Part shown: positions 22,466 to 34,749 of the stretch, piece after piece
How the letters are laid out: the number at the start of each line of letters is the position of its first letter
How positions within the stretch are numbered: position 1 is the first letter of the stretch
Origin: Chaetoderma sp. LZ-2023a
Lineage: Eukaryota; Mollusca; Caudofoveata; Chaetodermatida; Chaetodermatidae
Assembly (NCBI GenBank): GCA_034401795.1
Contig: CM067367.1
Location: 54,934,384-54,998,383, forward strand
Direction of reading: 5' to 3'
DNA length: 64,000 nucleotides
The notes under the pieces: model-generated
Told to the model about the DNA's origin: nothing
What the model saw: the letters and a program-made list of their open reading frames with translations, nothing else
Databases searched by the model: none
Translations under genes and position numbers: made by a program

Positions 22466-23204
22466 GAACATATCAGTTTGCTTATAGCTTATAATGCTAC
22501 ACCCACCATACCCCTCATTACATATGTTATTCTGGTCAGAAATGATACGATTCTCATCAGAAGATCTTCATAGATCATCATGATACAGATATTTCTAAAC
22601 ATACAACATGACGATTATACTCTAATACCTTTACTGTTGAGTTTTCACTCAGTATGATTCAGAACCCCATTAGCATCGCTAATTGTTGCTTATTTTGAAA
22701 ATATTTTTACCAACAGATGTTGCTATCTAAGGCATATCAATTTAGCTTCCAACAACACTGTTTACAAAATTCATACAATTGTTTATAATTCCTTCAGCAG
22801 ATTCAATGTTCTGACTATAGTATATTTAGCATCACAATGTTTTGCATATTCTATCTGATATGGCTTCCTCACCATTAGTCCTCCATATGTCTTCAATAAG
22901 ATTCAGGAATTCCAACTCTCATAGGACATTATAGCAGGTAGTTCACACCTAACATTAACACCTTCATAAGAGCTGTGAGAGATGCTGAAGTTATATAGAA
23001 AATAACTTGTTGAATGGTTGGGCTACCTACAAATGTAATTATGTATAATTATCACAATTCTATCAATAAACACTTTTGCCACACAACTATAAGATCATAT
23101 CACCAAAATTTGAATATTATAGAACAGTATGCAAATTATGACAATTTATGGACGGGTCTGTCAATCAAATGATATGTCATGGGAGAATTATCAGAGTCTG
23201 AATG
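22466..23204. other. No gene seen
   Basis: AT-rich; a G-type core scrap near 22690-22780 only. Confidence 0.35.
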
Positions 23205-23375
23205 AATTATTTAATGGTCAAGATTAGTGAAGCAAATCTAACTATTTGCTTAGTGAAGACGTGTCCAATAGAATGCCAAAATAAGACTATTTTAAAACTT
23301 TATCACTGGAATTACTGGCAGTAAATTTTAAAATAAAGTCTTCTAAATGTCCTGAAACAGACATTACTCAAGGCG
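23205..23375. mobile_element. MITE-A, diverged
   Basis: Starts TTATTTAATGGTCAAGATTA; arms GACTATTTTAAAACTTTATC and inverse TAAAATAAAGTCTTCT survive. The central loop is almost gone. Confidence 0.6.
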
Positions 23376-23925
23376 GAACAAAGAAGGATTTATTGAAGGA
23401 ATTATTTCCTTTAGAAAGTTTCTGTCTTATAAACTATACTAGCATTAATGTGTATATGACTAACTGTCAGTATGACTTATATGTGAGAGGGTAAGTGAGA
23501 GGGTCTGCCTGAACAGATGTCCAAGTGGAAATATATTATTATGTACTTGAGATGACAGAAACATTTGGAACATACACCTCAACACAGGAAGACTATAGCA
23601 AACATCAACTGTGCAGTCACTTAGTCTGGCTGGCTCTACATAGTACATGCCAGTATAACGGTTTACCTATGTTCCAGTATAAAATTTCTACATTGAATGA
23701 ACAAAACAACAGCTTCCAAGAAAATTAATTTAAAAATATTTGCAAAATATTTCTTTAAATCATAAAGAATTTATCACATCTCGTCTATGTGTGTATTGAT
23801 AAACTGCTTAATAATAGAGGTAGAATATACAGGTGTAATAATTTGATTTCACAGTATTAATTGTTTCACTTTTCAAGAAGATAAATTAGTCATTTCAAAT
23901 TACTTTCAAAATATTCCATATATGA
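23376..23925. other. No gene supported
   Basis: Opposed 60-70-codon frames at 23460-23728 have no recognisable motif. The end (23880-23915) is an E-type scrap. Confidence 0.35.
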
Positions 23926-24500
23926 CCCTGTTTTCCTAACCATGGTCAATGACCATGAAGGTTAAATGGCATCAGTCAGACCATGGTCGACAAATTCCTC
24001 ATGACCAAGATGAAACCATATTTTGATGCGACCATGGTCTGACTGTGGTGGCTTTTAAACCTGCATGGTCAGACCGTGGTCAACCATGGTCTGAAGGTTG
24101 GTGCCATTTAACATGCATAGCTGATGATAGGTCAGCAATCCAGCACCACTTTTCTAAATATAAATAAAGGGTACTGCGCTCGACTGTACAGCCTACAACA
24201 TTGTACTACTTTGGTCTTAGCCAAAAGGCCGAGAAGCGATTACAACATTGTGAGCATTGTCATGAGCTGTGGTAATAGTCATGAAGATATAAAATATTAA
24301 TCAAACATTCTAGATATATATTCATTTCATTGTCAATAGGGATGACACCGCAATGCAATGACCATGTATGACCACGATAACATGGTCACATGACCATGGT
24401 CAACTGACCATGTTTATGTGGTCACTGGGACCACGGTCAGGTGAGTCGAAAAATCATGGACCATAGTCACACCATGAACTATCAGGGTCGACCATGGTAT
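23926..24500. repeat. CCATGGTC-rich tract 2
   Basis: Two clusters (23926-24110 and 24355-24500) of GACCATGGTC-type words in both directions, separated by unique sequence that holds the U2 fragment. Composition matches 12080-12440, which suggests a dispersed family of inverted CATGGTC words. Confidence 0.6.
24205..24240 (-). pseudogene. U2 snRNA 5' fragment, retrotransposed
   Basis: Read on the minus strand this 36-nt segment starts ATCGCTTCTCGGCCTTTTGG and continues CTAAGACCAA, the near-invariant first ~30 nucleotides of U2 snRNA (stem-loop I and the start of the branch-site region). It then stops. TACAACATTGT flanks it on both sides (24194-24204 and 24241-24251), an 11-bp target-site duplication. 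It lacks the rest of U2 (branch-site pairing region, Sm site, loops III and IV) and cannot be a functional snRNA. A 3'-truncated snRNA with a target duplication and no poly(A) is typical of LINE-machinery retropseudogenes. Confidence 0.9.
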
Positions 24501-24870
24501 CATGGACGGATGGAAATCAGGGGTGGTTGCTTCTTTGAAATCAAGATATAGTTATGTTTGTATAAAATATGTATGTATGAGCTGTGCATTACAGCTATTC
24601 CTGTAGGTCTTTGGTGCAAACACCTTTTCAACTGCGTGGGAAATATCAAATTTTGACCGATTTTGTGTGAAATCACCCCTTCATAACATTCAGCCCCCCA
24701 CTCCCCTTTTATCAAGCGTCCCCCCCACCCTCCATCTTCTGAGCATTCATTAGTCCAGCTGTCACAGAAATATGTCACATTTCACTGTATCTTTTCATAC
24801 CAGTAATTGGAATCAGATGCTTGTGACAAATTACCTAGCATCACTTCACCACGGACAGGTCATATATCAC
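24501..24870. other. No gene seen
   Basis: Contains C-rich stretches (24690-24735) but no recognisable element. Confidence 0.35.
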
Positions 24871-25112
24871 TTGAGCTTTAAAATTTGAATTCTCAAATTT
24901 GTTCAAATTTTTTTTCATTTTCTCATTGAAAATATCCATTTACAGACTGGAAGATTATTTTTGAAAATTTGTCACTGGAATGACTGGCTCAATTATCGAG
25001 CCATTCATTCCAGTAGTAAATTTTCAAAAATAATCTATTCTTTGTCTGCAAATGGACACTTCTCAAGATCTGGAGTAGCTATTTTTGGCGGTCATGAGTG
25101 TCAAAGGGTTAA
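24871..25112 (-). mobile_element. MITE-A
   Basis: Left arm TCAAATTTGTTCAAATTT, centre TGACTGGCTCAATTATCGAG, right end CATGAGTGTCAAAGGGTTAA. Left TTAA lost. Confidence 0.75.
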
Positions 25113-25321
25113 ACTTTTAAATGTTGATGTCTTCCTACAGTTTCAGTTATAATATAAAATATGTTTTCTCTGGTGCAATGCAAGGCTATTCAGTCAACAG
25201 CAATGTAGCGGTAACTTGTTACCAGTAAATGGTAATGCAGTATCATTCAGTTAGAAGCTGCAGCGGCAGTCAAGTGACAATGCAGCGGCATTCAGTCAGT
25301 CGAGATGCAGCGACTGTCAAT

Positions 25322-25661
25322 AGAGGAATCCAGTTTCTCAGTCGAATCACATGCCGTCATAATCAACTACATGACATGTAGGCTGATGACGCCATCAATT
25401 ATGTCATGAATAACAGAGAAGTTCCTCATGAACACTTAATTGATGACGGACTAAGCATTGGTGTACGAATTGTATTTGTTTACTATTTAAGAAACATGCT
25501 GTTGAATATTTTGAAACTAAATACGCAACAGCTTACATGTATAGGTTTCTGGAAATTAATAGTCAGGGAGTTCAGGGATTGATCGATCCCAACACGGACG
25601 AAGTGTGAGTGGAGCTTAGCTAAAGATGGGCGTGGCATCGCTAAAACTGGATTCCTCCCAA
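25322..25661 (-). mobile_element. MITE-D, central inverse missing
   Basis: AATCCAGTTTCTCAGTCG start, GCCGTCATAATCAACTACAT, TTTACTATTTAAGAAACATG, core TTGAATATTTTGAAACTAAA cut short, GATTGATCGATCCCAACAC, end AAAACTGGATTCCTCC. Confidence 0.75.
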
Positions 25662-26306
25662 AGTTGCATACAGAAAGTAGTAATGCAGCGGCATTGAGTC
25701 AAAGGGTTTAACTCTGGCCATTCACACAGGCCCTGAACAAATTCCTGGAATTACCACTGAACCAAGCACCAGGTATCAATCAGATTAACATCAAAGTATT
25801 CATATGCTTGGTTACCTGTATGATACTGAAGTACTGTGATTTCAGACTTATAAAATGTTTAACGCTGTCTGTATTTCCACTATTGCTTATCACATAGAAG
25901 ATATATAAACAGATAAAAACATGGCCTGAAGGCAGTACTGGTATGTACTTAAGAAGAAAACGTGCATCAAAGATAATTGTGCATCTTTCGAAACAATTCT
26001 AGCACTTGGCTTCAGAGAAAATATCTGCTAAAATAATACAGGAGTTCAGAGAGAATGTAATATTCTAGATCTGCAAGAACAAATTATATGTCAATTTTCT
26101 CATAAATTCCTGCTATTATCATCATTCTGAGCTTGCAAAGCCTCAATGTAAAAAATGCTGAATATTTTGAAAACGTCAGTCAGATTATTTTGAAAAATAA
26201 TCAGCAGAATTTAATGCAATGAGTAATTTATAGCATGTGATAAGGTAGATTGAACATAGTCCTAGATGACTGTCATATAGACTCATAGCGTACCGCATAG
26301 ACACTA
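25662..26306. other. No gene seen
   Basis: Spacer with one small G-type hairpin at 26155-26215 (GCTGAATATTTTGAAAACG and AAATAATCAGCAG). Confidence 0.4.
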
Positions 26307-26535
26307 TTAACCCTTTAATGGCCATGATTGGTCAGGAAAATCACTACTTTTGATCGGTGAACATTCATTTGGAAGCCAAGAGAAGACTATTTCTGATATA
26401 CCAGGCTTGATTATTGAGCCAATCATTTCAGTGGTAAATTTTCAAAGATTGTTAATGCACTGTACATACATGCACACATGTAACCATTTCCCAAGATGAC
26501 TAGTGAGGTGTTTTGCCCCGCTTAACAATAAAGCA
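26307..26535. mobile_element. MITE-A, right part scrambled
   Basis: TTAA 26307-26310 with CCCTTTAATGGCCATG; arms CATTCATTTGGAAGCCAAGA and GTGGTAAATTTTCAAAGATT. The right third is unlike the family. Confidence 0.6.
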
Positions 26536-26574
26536 TAGGTGTACTGGGAGGTGCAAGGGGTGGGGGACTGGTTT

Positions 26575-26648
26575 GTGGGGGGGGGGAGTTGATATCCCCC
26601 AGGTTTTGACTCTCCCATATTGTATCCCCATAGCACCCCCCCCCCCCT
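26575..26648. repeat. Opposed G- and C-runs
   Basis: A run of about 12 G near 26577-26588 faces a run of about 13 C near 26635-26647, with C- and G-rich flanks; a potential G-quadruplex or GC stem of simple-repeat origin. Confidence 0.7.
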
Positions 26649-26837
26649 TAGGTTTTACCCCCATCCATACTTCAGGTCCAAGTACTTTTCTACACCCCTG
26701 TAAAGGGTTAAAATTATACTGATATTTGTTAAATGAAGCTTTGAATAACATCTTTCATTCTAATTGCCGTGCACCAAATACTCAGCCATCAGTTCATATA
26801 TTTAGATCCTGGGAATTCCGAATAAAATGTATCTTTT

Positions 26838-27040
26838 TTAACCATTTGCCCCTGAAAATGCCAGTATCTCAATTTTAAGACAACTTAATAGACCGAAAAG
26901 CTATTGAATTTTTTTTAAACTAATTTGACTGGAACGTGTTGCCTGCCGCCTGCATTGGCTCCCAGTCAATATATTCAAAAGAACACCCATTGCATCATAA
27001 AGAATTTCTCATTTCTGATCGGTGAATGTTATAGGGTTAA
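26838..27040 (+). mobile_element. MITE-E heading a three-element tandem
   Basis: TTAA 26838-26841 and 27037-27040. Core AAACTAATTTGACTGGAAC; right arm CATCATAAAGAATTTCTCAT. The second TTAA is shared with the next MITE-A. Confidence 0.75.
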
Positions 27041-27269
27041 GCCTTTAATGTTTCAACCAGCCGAAAATTATCTCTGCGGTCATATTGAGAAGTATCCATT
27101 TGCAGACCAAGAGAAGATTATTTCTAAAAATTTACCGCTAGAATGATAACCGAGCCAGTCATTCCAGTTGTAAATTAATTTTAAAAAATAATGTTATCTT
27201 GGTCTGCAAATACACTTTCTACGAGAAAATTAGAATTTTCTTAGGAAAATTTGGCCGTTATAGGGTTAA
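27037..27269 (+). mobile_element. MITE-A, middle of tandem
   Basis: TTAA 27037-27040 and 27266-27269. Arms CCATTTGCAGACCAAGAG and inverse. Central palindrome shortened to AATGATAACCGAGCCAG. Confidence 0.85.
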
Positions 27270-27474
27270 CCCTTTAACACTCATATCATCCAAAAACAGC
27301 TTCGCCAGTGGTCTTGAGGAATGTCCATTTGCAGACCAAGAAAAAACTATTTTTGAAATTTTACCACTGGAAAGACTGGCTCGATAACCGAAATAGTCTT
27401 CTCGGTCTGCAAATGGACATTTTCTATGAAGAAATCTAACTTTTCTTGAACAAATTCAATGGTTAAAAGGCTAA
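27266..27474 (+). mobile_element. MITE-A, end of tandem
   Basis: Shares TTAA 27266-27269 with the previous copy; right end GGTTAAAAGG then CTAA 27471-27474. The inner right arm is shortened. Confidence 0.85.
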
Positions 27475-27785
27475 GCAAAATTCCTGTCATTCTAACTATT
27501 CCTCTGTGTACCAACAATTCGAACAACTGGAGCTCAAGTACAGTATCACATAGTGGGGGATAGCACTCGGACATGTAAAATGGTATGTTTGTAATGTGCC
27601 CAGGCGCTAATACAAATATTGTACCTTTCTGAGTCAGCCATTGATGGCATACTGGGCAAATGTTTACGCATATGGCACTCAGCGCTGTACAGTGCCAGAT
27701 GACCAGGATTAGGTTAACCATTTGCTCAGCATAACAACAAAGGGGGAGAACGTGTAATCTGGAAATAGATAGGTATAGGGCTTTA
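27475..27785. other. No gene supported
   Basis: A 124-codon minus-strand frame (27347-27721) begins in this spacer and ends in the MITE arm; no recognisable domain. Confidence 0.35.
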
Positions 27786-27955
27786 GCACATGGTCAAGCC
27801 ATCCAATATGAGCCTCTGCAGTGTTCTTGAGGACGATTGCAGAGCCAATCATTCAAGTGGTAAATTTTCAAAAATTGTCTTCTTAGCCTGCAAATGGACA
27901 TTCCCTGTGCAAGTATTAACATTTTCTCAACTAATCTTGACCATTAAAGGGTTAA
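27786..27955 (+). mobile_element. MITE-A, left inner arm deleted
   Basis: Start ATGGTCAAGCCATCCAATAT, right arm GTGGTAAATTTTCAAAAATT, right TTAA 27952-27955. Confidence 0.7.
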
Positions 27956-28364
27956 GGATTCAAACAAAAGATACACATTAATAATTTTTTTAAACTTTAA
28001 ACTGAAATTGCAGAAATTTTAAAATACAGTCATATCAGTGTACAATTTTCAAAAATACACTTACCTGAATATGGTTATTTCTACTATTCTAAGGTTAGTC
28101 CCCTTGTTCTATGAATATCAGTAAAGGGTTAAGACACAGAGTGGTCAGCAATTTAACCACTAATGGCTACATTTTCATTAGGCGCAGTATAAATATTCTA
28201 ACCGTTGACCATTAAGAGGTAGACTTCCGTATAGACATCATCTCAATTTTAGACGTGTAGATTGACACTTTCAAGCCTGCATATAACTAGGACACAATTC
28301 CTAACTTGTGATTGGTTTCATATTTTTCGAAGAAAAGTAGGGATCATGCCAAGCAGGTCATGTG
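27956..28364. other. No gene seen
   Basis: AT-rich spacer up to the DIRS left edge. Confidence 0.35.
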
Positions 28365-28421
28365 AACGACCAGACGTATATATACTGGTCTGGCGTTTTG
28401 TTAGCTTACTAAAATACTTAC

Positions 28422-28695
28422 CACTCAATTCACTGTTTGCTAAAAGTCACCTGACTTAGATATCTCAGAAAATTTTAACCTATTCATTCCCATGGTGTAG
28501 GTTCCCTTGAAACAAGTTTAGCAGAGATACATCCCTCCATTGGGTAGTCTTGATAGTATCTCTTTAACTCTAAAGCAGTCATTGCTCTAGGGAACCGGTT
28601 CCTCTATTCCTATAGAGAACATATAAACGAGTCTGTGAGCATGCGCACTTATGCTACTATGCATGCGACAGAGTCCAAGCCGTCATTAATTAATT
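28422..28695 (-). repeat. DIRS inverted terminal repeat (left)
   Basis: This 274-bp block is the exact reverse complement of 35261-35534. The element extends 57 bp further out on this side, to AACGACCAGACG at 28365, with a small CCAGAC/GTCTGG stem. Confidence 0.95.
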
Positions 28696-28750
28696 CCACA
28701 AATTTTTAATGATTTGCAATTTAACGATGCGGGGTGGCTGAGGTGGGCCC

Positions 28751-28870
28751 CAGTGAATTGAGTGGTAAGTATTTTAGTAAGCTAACAAAACGCCAGACCA
28801 GTATATATACGTCTGGTCGTTTTGTAACACAACAAAAATACTAAGCCACTCAATTCACTGTTTGCTAAAA
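28751..28870. repeat. DIRS internal complementary region
   Basis: Positions 28751-28821 are the exact reverse complement of the left edge 28365-28435, and 28820-28870 that of the right edge 35511-35561 with one difference. The two meet at a GTT-containing junction (GTCTGGTCGTTTTGTAAC). In known DIRS elements this region is the template that lets the ends be completed and circularised. Confidence 0.92.
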
Positions 28871-29219
28871 CACAGAATTGGTCAGAGCCCAAATACTAGG
28901 TGGGTTGGTAAATTGCAAATCAGGAATGAAAGGTTAATCACCAAAAATACTAAAACCAACTAAATCGCTGAAGTGCTGAAATAGCACGAACAAACAAATG
29001 TTCGAAATAAAATACAATAATATAATGATAATTAGAAAATCTCAGCAAAGAGAATTTAAAAACAGCCGTGAGATGGTGAAGAAGACGGCTGACTAAAGAA
29101 TCTAGGCAATTGAGCCTAGGTTTGAGTGGCGAAACGAGAAATGTCAGATTGTGAATTGAATCTGATCTTTCAGATAAAAATAATGTAGAATCTGACATTT
29201 ATACTGCAACTTACATAAT

Positions 29220-29562
29220 GTCGTCCACTGATAGATCTGCATAGAATGCGAAGGAGAAGGCCATACCACGAACATCGTGTGCCTTAACACAAACTGAGTG
29301 TCTCCTGGAGATACATTCTAGTGTCAATTAATGGTGTCTGTAATCCAGTTGATGAGATGCGCGCTTACTAAACAAATTCGCATAAGTAATCTGAACGGTA
29401 GATCTGCATAGAATGCGAAGGAGAAGGCCATACCACGAACATCGTGTGCCTTAACACTTACTGAGTGTCTCCTGGAGGTACATTCTAGTGTCGATTAATG
29501 GTGTCTGTAATCCAGTTGATGAGATGCGCGCTTACTAAACAAATTTGCATAAGTAACCTGAA
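29220..29562 (-). pseudogene. Tyrosine recombinase remnant in tandem duplication (DIRS)
   Basis: On the minus strand at about 29220-29282 the residues HDVRGMAFSFAFYADL then SVDDI are legible, matching the H-x-x-R box of DIRS tyrosine recombinases and the following helix. A segment of about 165 bp starting TAGATCTGCATAGAATGCG is present twice in tandem (from 29232 and 29397) with few differences. Treated as a fossil. Confidence 0.7.
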
Positions 29563-30486
29563 CGGTGTTTCAAAAAGATATTTTAAATTGGGCATAGTTT
29601 TCGGAAAGGATTGAAAACAATTAATTAGGTTTTATATATATAATAAGATCTCTTCAAGGGCAAAGAATGAGGCCAGCTCTCCTACCACCTAGAAAAGATC
29701 ATTCCCAAAAAGAATATGAATATCAAAATGCCCTCTAACAAACGCGGCCGCGAATGATTTCAGAGTTATACAATTAAACAGATGGACCCAAGAATGAATT
29801 AATAGAGGAATTTATTATAGGTATTTGCCTTTGTGCTATACCCTAAAAATACCGGTACCATGGATAAATGATGTAAATACTTAATAACTCTCAAACCGGC
29901 TTCTAGAAAACAAAGAAGGATAGATGCTAGTGAAAACGATAACACCACCCCAGCATACAGGGATTTAAATCATCAAAAAATATGCCATGCATCTATGACT
30001 TGATGATGGGATGCAGAATCGGGCGAGATAATGTGCTGTTCTAACAACCATTTGAAAACCTTAAATATACTCTGGTAAATTCTCCTGTAACAGATAGTTT
30101 GAATTGATTAAGAATACTAAAGTTCAGACAAAAAATCAATTTCTGAAAAACAGGTCTCTTGGAAAATACCATATATACATATTGAAGATTTGTGGAATGA
30201 TGAACTGAAAGCTGCTGTTAAACGAGATAGAAAATCAGCAAAATTGGTAAGACGCTTTGGATTTCCACAAAGAGGACTACGAGATCCACTGAATAACTCT
30301 CATTGGGCCAAGCAGGAGTGATTAAAGGGATAATACATTCTGCTGACAAAAGTTCTTAAAGACAATTGTACTAGAAACCGCTGACAAAAGTTCTTAAATA
30401 CAATTGGCACTAGAAAGTTAAATTGAAGATAATTTAAAAAAAAAATGTGAAGTCTATGACTGGGCCAGAGCATCTACCGCCAGAGC

Positions 30487-30762
30487 CTAGCCTGGAGGAA
30501 GAATATGAACATCAAATCTGGACACTATACTGAGTAGAAACTTAATGGGATGTAATAGATGAGCTACAAGGAAAATCATTCTACCTGGAATGTGAGCTGC
30601 TGAAAGTTTTGCTGACATCTCCACCGCAGGAGGAAGACCAAGACTCCAGAAAAAATATGATAACCTCAACTGCCCTGCTTGTTGATGAAGGTCACTACTA
30701 TAGAAATGACTGCATGAGCAGATAGGTGCTTGTGAAAGAGACAATATCTCTTCATTCTCCAA
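30487..30762 (-). pseudogene. RNase H-region remnant (DIRS)
   Basis: The minus strand here has AAHIPGR followed by a decayed ADLLSRP-type segment, the end of the RNase H domain common to DIRS and Gypsy-like polyproteins. It lies upstream, in element orientation, of the recombinase remnant, as expected. Treated as a fossil. Confidence 0.55.
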
Positions 30763-33700
30763 TATTCCTGAGTATTGAAGAGGAATACTAGAGTATTAGT
30801 TCCTGTTCTAGTTCCTGAAAAGGAAGAGAGTAGTAAGACTACTTTATCTGATTCCATAGACACAAGAACGAGATCCCCTCCCCCAAACACGTAAGAACAA
30901 GACATCAAACTGGACCTGCAGATGGATTAACTGGTGAATTGGTACCGATGACACCCAACGAATGAAAATGCAGTGTATGCAGTCGTGGTGAGGGACAAAA
31001 TTCTGAATTACCAGACTTGACCTTCGTACACAAAACTGACTCCATTCGGCTCAAATTTTAACACAATTAAGTAACCTTCCAAGCCAGAGGAATCCCAGAC
31101 TGGCTATGATGTAATTAAAAGAACCCAGATCCAGTTAGGACAAATTCTGTATATATAGAAATATCAGAAAACACTGTCCCTTATCCTTGACTAGACCAGT
31201 GATGACTAGGCAACATGACTCCATGTCCATATTATTCCTTTCATCGATGAACTCCATTTCTGAGACAACATAGTAGGAAAAGAGTTGAATATAAAACGAT
31301 TGACTAAGTAATTTTTGTCTCAAACAGTATCAAAGCAGCCATGGGTTCCAGACAAAATAATTCCAAAATATACAACAGAATTAGTATTAAATCATGAAGT
31401 GTAAATTTTTTGGAAGTTGTCAGAAAAGGATAAATATATGAGTTGAAGATAAGAGCCGAGACCCTATAAAAGATGATCTGCCAGCACCTCATAATCCTTA
31501 AAGTCTGGATTCTGCCATTCCTCCACTGTATCCTACTTGAAAAGAGCAGAAAATTATTGATCAGGAACAGAAGCAGGACTAATGTCAAAGGAGACCAACA
31601 TGGTTTGATAGAAAAAAGGGGGATTCAATGACTACATTGATTGTACCTTATATGTAGGAAATCTGCTACCTAAGACATGCATGAGGCTAGCTATACCCAT
31701 CCCACCCCTGATAGAGTAGAGATTATATAGAAACGCTTTAGCATGACAACTAGGACCAGAATAAACCTGCAGAATCTTATTTTACAAATCTAATTTTAAA
31801 ACAAAGCTAGTATGATATGAGCCCAATTGTTAATATCTTTATCAGATGATTAAACAGGAAAGAAGTCCATCAAACCTGTGACCAGATCAATGATGGATAA
31901 GGACAAAGGACTGAAACTACACAGAAGGGTGAAAGGAAAAAACCATATTCCACAATCCATGCAAAGGCAATAATCCAATCATCTTGGTTAGGCCCCCTTG
32001 AGGAATTTATTTAATAATGCCTGGGAAATTTAGAATTTAGAAGAATAAAAAATAGGCTTGAATAGATAAGGCTGAGAAGACCTCTCCATATGACAATAAT
32101 AGAAATAGATATATCCCTAGGCAAATAAAAAGATCAAAATTTCTACTGAACTCGAGAAAGGAGCGGTGTAAATCTTGATAAGACAAAAAAGATTTTGTTA
32201 TTGTGACAAGCTTACATTCACCCATAGATATGCTTCATCATGGCGAGGGATCCTACTGACAGAAAAGAAAGACTGAAAAACTATGTTAAAAATAAATCAG
32301 GCCAGATATGATACTAAAAGATAGCAAACCACTATTCACAATTAAAATAATAAAGTCTGACGCACTTATTTGCAGATTGATATTAGTCGAAAGATGGAGG
32401 CTGATAGTTAGAGTGTAATACATGAGAAGATTCAGGAGCAAAACGAAATCTAGTGAAATCAAAACGACAAAAGCACTGCTAGGATCATAAGAAAAAATTA
32501 AATTATTCCTAGAAGATAAATGCGAAGAGTTGGGTGTACACAAGGTTTCGAAGGATGAGGATAATTGGATGGTTCAGCCATTGCACTAAGAGCAACTAAT
32601 AAAGAATTAAAGAATCCAAAATAAGAGCCCCTGAAATAAGGCATTTAAACTGTCAAGTGATTTAGAAACAAACAATACCAGCAAAACACCAGAAGTGATT
32701 TGATTTGGCATACCTAAACCAGAAGTTTAATTATAATCAGTTGCTATGCCATAAAAATTGAGTTATAATCTAGGTAATAATACTGAGCACAGGACAATTA
32801 GGCCTCATGGTCATCTCTTCTTCATTTATCTCCATGCCTGTGCCGTCACTTCTAGTCATGGGTTGCGTGTACGGTGTAGTCATACATTGGCTTGACGATG
32901 CCAAAGCCTACCTAAACCATTTTCGAATGTTTTAAGAGATGGTGTGGAAACAACATGTTCAGACCAACATTTCAGTTTACACACCCCTTAGAGAGAAAAT
33001 TTTTCTAACTAGGTTAGTTCTCCCCCTCTTCTAGACTTTCAGATGATTTCCACGAGTAATAGTCCATTTGCAAGCAGAATGTTATATTTGACTATAACAA
33101 TTAATCGATTGAGAGCCGATAGAATGATCCCTCATAGCCTGGGTACGTGCTCTATATATCCAATTTCACCCAAGTTAAGTACCCGCAGAAAGAATTTACA
33201 AAATGATGAGAGATTAGATTATACATTAAGTAGGGAAAAAACCCATCTTAGGGCTAATAAAAGTGGCTGATAGTCAAGAACTTTCCTGATCCAAAGGCTA
33301 TGCTTGCTACTAAAACACTGAGATCAACACACATCTCTGATATAGTAAAACTTGGTCATCAAAGTTTGTAGCGTTTACTATCAAAATATTAACCATTTAA
33401 CTCTCGAAGTTATTAGTCATAAGTTGCAACTGAAATAAGTTGACTCTGAATGAGTACCAGCAAATATGGGAGTGGCGTATTTACTTAAAAATCCATAAAT
33501 AGGTCGCACATTTATGCTCAATTTACATGTTCTAAAAAATTTGCGCGCACTATATACAAGGATAAAACTTATTTTCCTCTGAATTTTTAAACATCTTAAC
33601 GTCTGAAGATACCACGAAAAAACCCTTCACAAATCTTGTCACCTCGCGGCTATGCTTAATGTATACCTCAAAACATCATTCGCAGAAGTGAAATTATTAA

Positions 33701-34749
33701 ATTGAGCAGCCTAAATATTGCGTATCCTTTAATAAAGATTGTTTTTTCCATCAAAATTAATCCTAACTTGACATAAATGTCGTCTTTATAATATATAAAT
33801 CAGAATCACGTGATAATCACATGATATATAAATCACGTGATATTATCTGACGAGATTAGGTTAAAGCAAATTTTAATGAAGTAGGTTAAGCGAGTACTCG
33901 GATATAGATATCCTGGAATCGGAAATTCGGCAATGGTGATCTACGCTTCTCGTCAGCGCCTCCAAACGGAGATTTACTTTGCCACTGTCCGGCTCGCTAA
34001 CAATAGACGCTGGCTACCCAGTTTAATTATCGGCCGTTCATGCAATTTTTCTAGAACATCGCATTACGTTTTAGATCATTTTAGGTTCACATTACAATAT
34101 AACCAGTAATATATATAATAAGTTTTAACGCTAGATTTAGAAATCAAGTGAACGCAAGTTTCTCCCTAGATTTACAAATCAAGTGAACCTGATAATCTGG
34201 CACAGGCTTAATAGCCTATCTAACAAAAGCGGGTTATGTGATTACGAGGATTCAATTCAGTATCGTAATTTTGAACATCCGGGCATTCCGAGATCGTCCA
34301 ACATTTGCCAACTTACGACACACTAAAGAGGATATCCCATAGCAACGCAATGTTTACATTTTTCATGAAACTACGGCCATAAAAAATACTTGCGTCGACT
34401 AACCCCGCCAGGTATTAGAAAACATAAAATCTCGAGTAATTTTTATAAGATATTAAATAAAAGGTAAAAAGGTTTCATGGCCCATTGCTAGTAATGTTAA
34501 ATTAGCCTGCAAAAACGCCGCCAATTGAAAGCGAACACCGAATCGCGAATTAATACGATGGTCTCGTCTTTATTGTAATACGACTGACATGACTGACTGA
34601 TCATCATGAAGTAATTGCGAGTTTCATGTTAGTTGGTTAGTAACGGTCCTTAGAAGGACCACTCGCTTTTCTTCAGGGGATGATCGTGGTGTATCCTTGT
34701 GGTGTTCATCCGGTCCACCACGCCTGTTTGCACCACTGTCACATTCTTA

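Noticed and set aside
24205-24240. A functional U2 snRNA gene
   Set aside because: Only the first 36 nt are present, framed by a target duplication; no Sm site, no 3' stem-loops, and no upstream promoter element that I can recognise.
29250-29275. 5S rRNA-like word GGCCATACCACGAAC
   Set aside because: Only this short word resembles 5S; the C box and the rest are absent, and the segment reads on the minus strand as the recombinase HxxR region.
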